This document shows positions 5,983 through 11,988 of a stretch of 11,988 bases of DNA, piece after piece. A model generated the notes under the pieces. That model was not told where the DNA came from, searched no databases, and worked only from the letters and a program-made list of their open reading frames with translations. Numbering within the stretch: the stretch's first letter is position 1; each line of letters starts with the position of its first letter. Position numbers and translations under genes: made by a program. Source of the stretch: Candidatus Melainabacteria bacterium (GTDB lineage: Bacteria; Cyanobacteriota; Vampirovibrionia; Obscuribacterales; Obscuribacteraceae); contig PSRH01000107.1 of the NCBI GenBank assembly GCA_003175915.1, positions 1-11,988 on the forward strand. Direction: 5' to 3'.

Positions 5983-6636
5983 ATGGCAAGAATTGATCGG
6001 CGGGAAAAAATTGCCTTAGACAATGCTTATCGTTTTTTTAAAGAGGTGGTAAAAGAAGAACATACCCCAGACCTGTACAAGCTAGCCAACTGTCTCAAGA
6101 CTATCTCGCATGCCTTGCGAGCCCCACAGGTGAGCGAATTTAAGCTAACGAAACGATTGTGGCGGCGTATTCAAGAAACAATGTTGGACAAACTGTTAGG
6201 TTCATTTCCGACTCACGTGATTATCCTTTCAGCAAACGGAGAGGCGCTTCAATCCAAAGAGTCCATCCCGGAGGATTCCCTTGTGGAAGTACATCCGCAA
6301 GGACTGAGACGCGCAGACGACGCTTTTCGCGTTGAGTTGAGAAATTTCCCGTCCCTCACCCAGGCGCGCCTGAAGAAGGTGTGGAGAGATAAGGGTGGTA
6401 CTAGCAAACCGGAGGACTTTGCGCAGATCGATTGTGTCAGTGTTTGCCCTCCCAAAAATTTTATTGCTGGCGAGGAAATGCTGCAAAGCGAATCAGAAAA
6501 AGGGAAAGAGCACGCTTACCAGAAATGGTGGGAACTTTACTGGCAGGCATACTGCTCTAACGACAAACACGAAAGGCTGGTAATTGAAAAGGAAATGTTG
6601 GATTTGGAGGAAGTTTGGGGAGATCTCTATTACTAG
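5983..6636 (+). CDS. Soluble hypothetical protein rich in charged residues
   Basis: I do not recognise this 217-residue protein. It has no signal peptide or membrane segment. About residues 1-75 are strongly charged and helical (RREKIALDNAYRFFKEVV, then FKLTKRLWRRIQETMLDKLL). About 76-125 look beta-rich (THVIILSANGEAL, LVEVHPQG, FRVELRNFP). The C-terminal third has two cysteines (CVSVC, 151-155) and an aromatic, acidic helical end (QKWWELYWQAY to WGDLYY). The third and fifth bases of many codons look more A-rich than in the flanking genes, a possible but unmeasured sign of different origin. ATG 5983 has GGAG 11 bases upstream. It stands alone between long gaps. A nucleic-acid or protein-binding role is conceivable from the basic N-terminal half, but that is a guess. 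Confidence 0.72.
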   Translation: MARIDRREKIALDNAYRFFKEVVKEEHTPDLYKLANCLKTISHALRAPQVSEFKLTKRLWRRIQETMLDKLLGSFPTHVIILSANGEALQSKESIPEDSLVEVHPQGLRRADDAFRVELRNFPSLTQARLKKVWRDKGGTSKPEDFAQIDCVSVCPPKNFIAGEEMLQSESEKGKEHAYQKWWELYWQAYCSNDKHERLVIEKEMLDLEEVWGDLYY

Positions 6637-6803
6637 GCGTTTTAAAGCCTCAAAGGGCGGATGTTCGGAAGAACGAAACTCTATTCTTCGCGGAGAGCCT
6701 ACGCCAGCGATTTTGCCCAAGTGCTTAGGGCTTGTTTGATTGGTTGAATAGTGATCAATTTGGTATGGGATCTAGTATTGCCTTCTCATAAACAGCGTTT
6801 CCC

Positions 6804-6824
6804 GGGGCATGCCTGGCATGTCCC
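6804..6824. repeat. Compact inverted repeat in the LOG gene upstream region
   Basis: GGGGCATGCC (6804-6813) and GGCATGTCCC (6815-6824) are inverted copies separated by one base, with one G-T pair. As DNA it is a near-perfect 21-base dyad, more like a protein-binding site than a terminator, since no T-run follows. It lies about 80 bases before the LOG start and could regulate it. Confidence 0.45.
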
Positions 6825-6902
6825 TGAGGCGGCGTTGGCTGGGGACGGCAATAGTGCTTGGGAATGAGTAAAAAAGCTAAGAAGTTAGGATAGAATAGTT
6901 GC

Positions 6903-7487
6903 ATGCTAAAAAGGATTTGTGTTTTTTGTGGCTCCAGTGCCGGCCACAGTCAAATTTATCGCGAAACGGCAATAACGGTTGGCAAGCTACTTGCTGAGAG
7001 GCAAATCGGAGTTGTTTACGGGGGCGGCCAGGTAGGTCTGATGGGGGCCCTTGCTGATAGCGCTTTACAGGCGGGCGGCGAGATTATTGGTGTAATTCCC
7101 AAGGCTCTTTTCGAAAAAGAGATCGCGCACGCCGGATTAAGGCAGCTATGTGTGGTCGATTCGATGCATGAACGAAAGGCATTGATGGCCGAACTCTCCG
7201 ATGCGTTTATCGCCTTGCCGGGTGGTTTTGGCACGATGGAAGAGTTCTTCGAAGTGGTCACCTGGTCGCAATTGGGTATCCACCGTAAGCCATGTGGATT
7301 GCTCAACACGGCTGGTTTCTTTGATTCCTTACTGGCGTTGTGTGATCATGCAGTCAGCCAGGGATTCATTAGACCGGTGGACCGGGCACTGATCGTTTCT
7401 GAACCAGAGCCTGCTGTGCTCATCGATCGCATATGTTCCGTTGAAGTGCCGGTTTCGACTAAATGGTTGAGTCCAAATCAGGCCTGA
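6903..7487 (+). CDS. LOG-family protein (cytokinin riboside 5'-monophosphate phosphoribohydrolase-like)
   Basis: This 194-residue protein is a typical member of the LOG/TIGR00730 Rossmann-fold family. Signatures are CVFCGSSAG (about 6-14), VVYGGGQVGLMG (37-48), the MHERKALM segment (88-95) and PGGFGTMEEFFEV (106-118), which holds the PGGxGTxxE nucleotide motif and catalytic glutamate. Known members release the base from nucleoside 5'-monophosphates, forming free cytokinins in plants and some bacteria; many bacterial homologues probably hydrolyse AMP-like nucleotides instead. All expected motif residues are present, so activity is likely; the physiological substrate cannot be read from sequence. 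It should be cytoplasmic and dimeric. ATG 6903 has a weak AGGA 12 bases upstream. The gene is convergent with the kinase gene, 56 bases apart, and is not in its operon. Confidence 0.93.
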   Translation: MLKRICVFCGSSAGHSQIYRETAITVGKLLAERQIGVVYGGGQVGLMGALADSALQAGGEIIGVIPKALFEKEIAHAGLRQLCVVDSMHERKALMAELSDAFIALPGGFGTMEEFFEVVTWSQLGIHRKPCGLLNTAGFFDSLLALCDHAVSQGFIRPVDRALIVSEPEPAVLIDRICSVEVPVSTKWLSPNQA

Positions 7488-7543
7488 AGCGGCTCCGGCA
7501 GTTGCACTAAATACGATGGCACAGGGCGGCCAGTCGGGGCTGT

Positions 7544-8989
7544 TCAGGACTCGAAAATGCTTATCTCGAGAGTGACGATCGTGCCTTGCCCTGGGTCAGA
7601 ATTGATTGAAAGTGCAGCCGGATGAAAACAGCGGATCATTTCCGTTCGTTCATTGATCGTGCTCAGTCCCATGCCTCTTTCGAATAGACCCTTGGCTCTG
7701 TCGGCAGAAGTAGCAATTCCGGTACCGTTATCGGCAATTGTGATCACCAATTTGCCATTCACTAAGGCAAACCCGACGGCAATTTTGCTGGCGTTTGCGT
7801 ACTTGCCAATGTTGTTCAGACATTCCTGAATAATCCGGTAAATATGGAGCTCCACTGGCAGAGCCAGTTTTGGCAACCCCTCTGCGTAGTCTAAAGTGAA
7901 GTCTGTACCTATGCGCTTGCTCACCCGCTCAAGCAGGTCTTCGACGATGGTTTTCAATCCCCAGTCTTCTAGATCGCGCGGTGCCAGGTCATAACAGATC
8001 TCTCGCAAACGGCTCGATAAAGTTTCCAGGCTGTCGCCGATTTCTTCGTTTTCAAGCAGGCTGTGATTGCCCAGGGCCCGCTTGAGAAGCAAAACTTCTG
8101 CAATGACTACGTCGTGCAGATCGCGGGCGATGGCGTGCGTTAATTCCTCGTGCCTGCTCACCAACTTCTGGGCCATGTTCTGCTTAGCCAGATACAACTC
8201 ATCCAGAACGCCTACCGCTATGTCCGTCTCGTTGGGCTGAATTTTTCCGAGAGCAATGGCCGTTTGCCGCGCCGACTTCAAGACCAACTCTTTGAAAAGT
8301 TGTTTGATCAAAAGCGAGTTATCGCCTGAGCGGACGGAAAACAGATCAACCTGCCAGTCTGCCAGCTCGGAAAAAGGGTTCAAAGTGAAAGTGACGACCA
8401 GGCGGTGAGTGGTCTCGCTTGCTCTTAAAGAAAGCAACTCGTTCGAGGGTATGAGAAAGATATCGATCACTCCGGACGAGGCACGCAATACCAGGCTCCA
8501 GGATTGTGAAGTTGCCCGGCAGCGTCTGACGAATTGTTTGGGTTGGGCCGATCCTTGCTCGGCTTCAGGCGTGTCAGCCTCGCTAAATCTGACGGTGGTG
8601 ATGTGCAATGTCTCCAACTCGGGATGACCGGTAATCGCCGCATTGAATTCAGCAGCCAGTGTTTCGACTTCCACATGAAGCTTGAGCAATTGCTCTATTG
8701 TCATTGACTCAATCTGGGAGGGAGAGTAGTGGCTCAAACGTTCTTCATTGCCGAGAAGATTCTTGACGCGCTTGAACTCGGAGCCGAGGATTTTTACCAG
8801 TCGTTCAACCCAACCATGTTCGGGCGTGGGCAGACGCGCCGGTCTTGTTTCAACGGGGAGCGGCTTTTGATTCAGCGAAGTTAACACTTCTTGTTCCCCC
8901 TGACGAGTAACCGGAAAGGAGGATAAGTTCTTAGCCATTTGTTTCAAGATAAGAAGAATAGCGCTGGCAGTGGCGCTGGATGATTTCAT
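7544..8989 (-). CDS. Soluble NarL-type (HisKA_3) sensor histidine kinase
   Basis: The C-terminal half of this 481-residue protein is a complete HisKA_3/HATPase kinase. The phosphoacceptor is His292 in ARDLHDVV. Further on are LAPRDLEDWGL (335-345), the N box QECLNNIGKYANA (388-400, Asn393), DNGTGI (420-425), GMGLSTINER (439-448) and GQGT (467-470). The kinase should phosphorylate the adjacent response regulator. The DxxxQ motif used by NarX/DesK-type kinases for phosphatase activity reads DVVIA here, so the glutamine is replaced by alanine. The first 260 residues have no membrane segment, PAS or GAF motif that I can identify. About 85-130 is helical and 150-235 looks beta-rich, so the stimulus is probably cytoplasmic. 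ATG 8989 overlaps the regulator's TGA as ATGA, implying coupling. Family call firm; signal unknown. Confidence 0.93.
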   Translation of the reverse strand: MKSSSATASAILLILKQMAKNLSSFPVTRQGEQEVLTSLNQKPLPVETRPARLPTPEHGWVERLVKILGSEFKRVKNLLGNEERLSHYSPSQIESMTIEQLLKLHVEVETLAAEFNAAITGHPELETLHITTVRFSEADTPEAEQGSAQPKQFVRRCRATSQSWSLVLRASSGVIDIFLIPSNELLSLRASETTHRLVVTFTLNPFSELADWQVDLFSVRSGDNSLLIKQLFKELVLKSARQTAIALGKIQPNETDIAVGVLDELYLAKQNMAQKLVSRHEELTHAIARDLHDVVIAEVLLLKRALGNHSLLENEEIGDSLETLSSRLREICYDLAPRDLEDWGLKTIVEDLLERVSKRIGTDFTLDYAEGLPKLALPVELHIYRIIQECLNNIGKYANASKIAVGFALVNGKLVITIADNGTGIATSADRAKGLFERGMGLSTINERTEMIRCFHPAALSINSDPGQGTIVTLEISIFES

Positions 8990-9618
8990 AAATCAAGCTC
9001 GAGAGTGCCGTAGCCATTCTGAACGGCCCAGGCAATTAGCTGTTCACGCGTATCAAGTAAGAGCTTGTCTAAGAGCATCTCGCACTGCTTGCGCACGGTA
9101 GCTGGTGAAGAATTCCGTCTTTCGGCAATGTCGTCGTACTTCATACCTCGCGCCAGCATCTTCAGTACTTCCTGCTCGGACTTGGTTAGTTTGATCTGGT
9201 CCTTGGCTAACTGTTTGGAGAGGACGATTTTTTTATCGCGAACGGACGTGCGGATGGCTTCAGCAACTTGCTTGATGCTCTCGGACTTGAGTAAATAACC
9301 GGCGGCGCCCACGTTTAAGACGGCGTTGACGAAAGGCATACGGTTTTCGCCCGAGAGAATGATTATTCTCGAGTCCACTCCTGCCTGGCAAAATAGAGTC
9401 ACAGTTGTTCGAGGGCCGCTCTCTCCCGGCAAATGAAGATCAAGCAAAACGACGGCCGGGCGATGCTTCTTAACTAGAAACAAGCCTTCATCCGAGGTAT
9501 TGGCCGTGGCCAGCACGCAGATGTCCGGCTCGTGCGACAACCCGGACACCAGCCCATCCAGAGTAACTTGGTGGTCTTCCACAATCAGGACCGAAATTGG
9601 TGGATGATCGACTGGCAC
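8986..9618 (-). CDS. NarL/FixJ-type response regulator
   Basis: This 210-residue protein has a receiver domain at about 8-125 with acidic pair Glu14-Asp15 (VEDH), phosphoacceptor Asp60 (LLDLHLPG), switch Ser89 (IILSG) and Lys111 (GYLLKSES). A LuxR-type helix-turn-helix follows at about 143-200 (LTKSEQEVLKMLARG, then SSPATVRKQCEMLLDKL). It should bind DNA when phosphorylated by the kinase encoded just downstream; the stop TGA overlaps the kinase ATG by ATGA. All phosphorylation residues are intact. GTG 9618 is the only good start: there is no upstream ATG or GTG in frame, and no Shine-Dalgarno is visible. Translation may be weak, leaderless or dependent on another feature. Targets could include its own promoter or the neighbouring glycosyltransferase gene, but nothing in the sequence proves that. 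Confidence 0.94.
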   Translation of the reverse strand: MPVDHPPISVLIVEDHQVTLDGLVSGLSHEPDICVLATANTSDEGLFLVKKHRPAVVLLDLHLPGESGPRTTVTLFCQAGVDSRIIILSGENRMPFVNAVLNVGAAGYLLKSESIKQVAEAIRTSVRDKKIVLSKQLAKDQIKLTKSEQEVLKMLARGMKYDDIAERRNSSPATVRKQCEMLLDKLLLDTREQLIAWAVQNGYGTLELDL

Positions 9619-10231
9619 AGAAGTAGTAAGAATGTTGAAAATAACTTTGCATTATGCCTATACCCCGAAGCTCGACGCTTAAATCCTTCCCTTGGCAAAT
9701 CAGCGCTTGCTTTAGGGCGCCAGACGTCCCGGAAGACCGCCTTCCTATAAAAATGGCTGAGAAATGTAGTTTGCTTCGAAGAAATAGTTAGGCACGGAAT
9801 TGAGTTGAGAAGAAAACAACTGGGCTATCCGAACAGCGCATCGGTGCTGGTACTATATATGGTGTATTGACCTTGGTTTGCCATTGTTAGAGACTGCCGC
9901 CCTCGCTTCCGATCAAATGACAAGCAACTTTGGCGCCAGGGCCCGGCGTGAGGGCAGCTTCTCCGGAAATATTTCCTGGAAGGGCTTGCGGTTCCAGGAA
10001 AAGGAGATCAAGATTAATATTCAAAATAGGCCCTCAGCCTAAGGCCTCGACTAAAAATCCATTCATTATCCGCCCTGACTGGCCACTTCTTGAAGCTCAC
10101 CAAGAGCCAGGGCTTGCTTGCGATTACCTCGGTTCGGCCGACAAGGGACAAGCGTTAACTAAAAGTTGAAGCGACTGTCTCTTCTCAAGAAGTTCTTTAC
10201 CAGTAGAGTATGATGCTCAGTTCTTGATTGG
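9619..10231. other. Long intergenic region between divergent genes
   Basis: This 613-base gap separates the regulator gene (-) from the glycosyltransferase gene (+). The frames open here lack ribosome sites and recognisable protein character. A 41-codon frame from ATG 9917 to TAA 10042 is the most protein-like but has no Shine-Dalgarno. The distinctive element is the palindrome group at 9965-10001. A CATAAT (minus strand, about 9650-9655) and a TATGAT (10209-10214, plus) are possible -10 boxes without good -35 partners. Confidence 0.55.
9965..10001. repeat. Group of overlapping palindromes (TTCCnGGAA pairs)
   Basis: A perfect 12-base palindrome GGAAATATTTCC (9965-9976) overlaps TTCCTGGAA (9973-9981). 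A second TTCCAGGAA lies at 9992-10000. The last two sit inside a perfect 10-base inverted repeat, TTTCCTGGAA (9972-9981) and TTCCAGGAAA (9992-10001), around a 10-base spacer. The centres of the two TTCCnGGAA sites are 19 bases apart, near two helical turns. This fits paired operator sites for a dimeric regulator, or a hairpin. No T-tract follows, so a terminator is unlikely. Confidence 0.6.
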
Positions 10232-11977
10232 TTGACTGACAGATGGGCAGAGGCGCGCACAGATTTGGCTGAGCTTAAGGAAACAGTACCGCTCCGCACG
10301 GCGCCTTTTGCTAAAGAAGCAAAAGGCAAAGAATTAGACCTGGTGCCGTTTTTGGTCGGGTTCTTGGCGATTGCCGCCTTTCTGCCCGGATTGGGCTCGT
10401 ACAAAATGCTCGATCCGACCGACAGCTTTTTTGTCGAAACAGGGCGGGAAATGCTTGTCGGTCACCATTACCTGACGGCCCTGTTCAATTATGCAGATTG
10501 GTTCGATAAGCCTGCCTTCCCGTTTTTTCTCATCGTTCTTTCCTACAAGATTTTCGGTGTGAGTGAATGGGCAGCCCGCCTGCCATCGGCCTTGAGCGCC
10601 ATCGCCCTAACGGTTTATACCTACACCTCGACAGCGAAAATTTTGGGGCGACGCACCGGTTTTTTAGCTGGCGTCATCCTAGTCTCTTGCCCTTTATTTT
10701 CCGCGGTCGGCCATCTGGCGCTCAGCGATCAACCGCTTACTTTTTTCCTGGGAGTAGCCCTCCTGGGCTTCGCTCAAACCCTGGTCAGCGAAAAGCGGCA
10801 ACCTCTCTTGCTTGCTTACCTGGGCTTAGCCCTGGCCGTGCTTTGCAAAGGACCCCTGGGCCTGGTGGTGAGCGTTGGCGTTGTCGGTACTTACTTGCTT
10901 GTTGCCTATGGCATCACGGCACAGGCAGTGAACAAGTGCCGGCGCTTGCGTCTGTTTACCGGGCTTGCGATCTTGCTCATTGTTTGTCTGCCTTATTATG
11001 TTTTGGCTCATACAGCCACTGACGGAGCATTCAGCCGGGAGTTCTTTCTGCATCAAAATCTTGGACGATTCGAGGGAACGGTCAATCACCAACAACCAGT
11101 CTTTTGGTACGTACCAATTTTTCTAGCCGGCTTCTTCCCCTGGACGATCTTCGTTTTAGGCGGTGTACCCTGGTTCAAGTCTCTCTGGAAAGAGCGTCGC
11201 CAAGAGGAAATGGGCCAGTCATTTTTGCTGTTTTGCTTGGTCTGGATTACCTTTGTCTTCTTTTTCTTCAGCGCCATACCAACCAAATTGCCCACTTATA
11301 TCCTCTCTATGAGCCCGGCCATGGCGATAGTCGCCGCTGCTTACCTCGATCGTCTAGTTATCGGTGGCCAACGACGCTCTCTTGCCGTTTCAGCAAGCCT
11401 CGTTCTGTCAGTAGCCCTGATCGGACTGGCTGTCATAGCCTGTTCTCGCCAATCCGCCTACTTCCTGACGCAGGCAATTACCCTTTCGGCTGTCCTTGCC
11501 ATCGTTATGTTGATACTACCTGTGGTGCTATCTTGGGCCGGGCGTTGCGGCGCTGCCGTTTGGACGCTGGCGCTGGCCGGCTACCTTGGCTGCAGCCTGC
11601 TGGTACCGCTAAGTTTCCAGCGATTCTATGAAATTCACCAGGCGCCGGTCGAGAAGCTGATTAAGCTGGCAAAAACTCGGGGCGCCACTCTGGCGACGCT
11701 CTTCTCGACTGTTCCGTCGGCGGTTTTTCTGTATGAGAAGAGGATTGAATCGTTAAATTCCCTTGCTGAAGTGAAAGACTTCAGTGAGAAAGGAAGGGCA
11801 CCTCACTACTTGTTGGCGACGAGCAATTGCCTCAAGATACCTGAACTGAAGGCGGCTGAGCGCCTGATCGACCAGGCGGGCAAATGGTATTTGCTCTCAG
11901 TCGATCACTTTGGGGATAAGAGCCCGAGCTCAGCTAATCCTGAAAAGCAACTACCTATGGTGACAAGCGACCGGTAA
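10232..11977 (+). CDS. GT39 / ArnT-like membrane glycosyltransferase
   Basis: This 581-residue protein has the hallmarks of the PMT_2/ArnT glycosyltransferase group (GT-C fold). About 13 membrane segments run between residues 37 and 460. The first outer loop carries DPTDSFFVETGREML (61-75), followed by FDKPAFPFFL (91-100) and EWAARLPSAL (112-121). CKGPLGL is at 205-211, HQQPVFWYVPIFLAGFFPW at about 286-304 and KLPTYILSMSPAMA at 352-365. A soluble C-terminal domain fills about 465-581. Such enzymes move a sugar from a polyprenyl-phosphate carrier to lipid or protein on the outer face of the membrane. The common DPDE acid pair reads DPTD here. A cytoplasmic N-terminal tail of about 36 residues precedes the first membrane segment. 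The start is TTG 10232 with no clear ribosome site; TTG 10265 with AGAGG 11 bases upstream is an alternative. Acceptor and sugar are unknown. Confidence 0.9.
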   Translation: MTDRWAEARTDLAELKETVPLRTAPFAKEAKGKELDLVPFLVGFLAIAAFLPGLGSYKMLDPTDSFFVETGREMLVGHHYLTALFNYADWFDKPAFPFFLIVLSYKIFGVSEWAARLPSALSAIALTVYTYTSTAKILGRRTGFLAGVILVSCPLFSAVGHLALSDQPLTFFLGVALLGFAQTLVSEKRQPLLLAYLGLALAVLCKGPLGLVVSVGVVGTYLLVAYGITAQAVNKCRRLRLFTGLAILLIVCLPYYVLAHTATDGAFSREFFLHQNLGRFEGTVNHQQPVFWYVPIFLAGFFPWTIFVLGGVPWFKSLWKERRQEEMGQSFLLFCLVWITFVFFFFSAIPTKLPTYILSMSPAMAIVAAAYLDRLVIGGQRRSLAVSASLVLSVALIGLAVIACSRQSAYFLTQAITLSAVLAIVMLILPVVLSWAGRCGAAVWTLALAGYLGCSLLVPLSFQRFYEIHQAPVEKLIKLAKTRGATLATLFSTVPSAVFLYEKRIESLNSLAEVKDFSEKGRAPHYLLATSNCLKIPELKAAERLIDQAGKWYLLSVDHFGDKSPSSANPEKQLPMVTSDR

Positions 11978-11988
11978 GCCAGAACAAG

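Noticed and set aside
5792..5989. Minus-strand frame with a basic stretch (RPGRRPWIGSLIFKAIIY) vaguely like a transposase start
   Set aside because: The resemblance is slight, no further transposase motifs, terminal repeats or target duplications are visible, and there is no ribosome site.
6736..6747. 12-base repeat TTGATTGGTTGA also present at 10224-10235
   Set aside because: In 12 kb several identical 12-mers are expected by chance; the two copies sit at different distances from the genes and show no extended similarity.
9917..10042. 41-codon frame beginning at ATG 9917
   Set aside because: More protein-like than its neighbours but without Shine-Dalgarno, promoter or known family; it also contains the palindrome group, which argues for a regulatory region.
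9930..10169. Plus-strand 79-codon frame in the long gap
   Set aside because: Starts at TTG without a ribosome site, has a low-complexity Pro/Gly/Arg composition and overlaps the palindromes.
10159..10404. Minus-strand frame overlapping the glycosyltransferase start
   Set aside because: Mostly antisense to the N-terminal tail and first membrane segment of the GT39 gene; composition fits a shadow.

Overview
This window reads as an ordinary, fairly loosely packed stretch of bacterial chromosome with roughly balanced base composition. It shows standard Shine-Dalgarno sites and sigma70-type promoters, but no rRNA, tRNA, CRISPR array, phage module or recognisable insertion sequence. The mix suggests a Gram-negative-type bacterium: exported proteins with signal peptides, a GT39 membrane glycosyltransferase and a NarL-type two-component system. 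The first-loop motif of the glycosyltransferase (DPTD instead of DPDE) recalls what I remember of cyanobacterial relatives. Together with the secreted alpha/alpha-toroid protein and many unfamiliar small genes, this makes a non-photosynthetic relative of cyanobacteria (Melainabacteria/Obscuribacter-like) my best guess. That placement is inference at modest confidence.

Layout. 1-473: tail of a possible upstream gene, overlapping by ATGA a small four-cysteine (zinc-knuckle-like) protein on the + strand. 480-1748 (-): exported alpha/alpha-toroid (squalene-cyclase-fold-like) protein, with a long hairpin lying over its candidate promoter. 2014-2913 (-): six-segment membrane protein, divergent from 3171-3749 (+), an exported PEBP/YbhB-like protein, with a candidate promoter for each in the gap. 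3753-4292 (-): membrane-anchored TPR protein. 4500-5111 (-): soluble orphan with a near-consensus promoter. 5246-5611 (-): glycine-zipper protein starting at a TTG behind a perfect Shine-Dalgarno. 5983-6636 (+): soluble orphan. 6903-7487 (+): LOG-family phosphoribohydrolase. 7544-9618 (-): a response regulator followed by a histidine kinase, overlapping by ATGA. 9619-10231: a 613-base gap with a compact group of palindromes. 10232-11977 (+): GT39/ArnT-like glycosyltransferase.

How the genes relate. The only clear functional unit is the regulator-kinase pair. The pair is translationally coupled and should form one phosphorelay. The kinase is soluble, has an unrecognised N-terminal half, and lacks the glutamine of the DxxxQ phosphatase motif. 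Most other genes look like separate transcription units. I did not find convincing evidence of a new multi-gene system. The most notable points are the kinase motif change, the palindrome group at 9965-10001, the hairpin over a promoter at 1814-1858 and the catalytically bare exported toroid protein.
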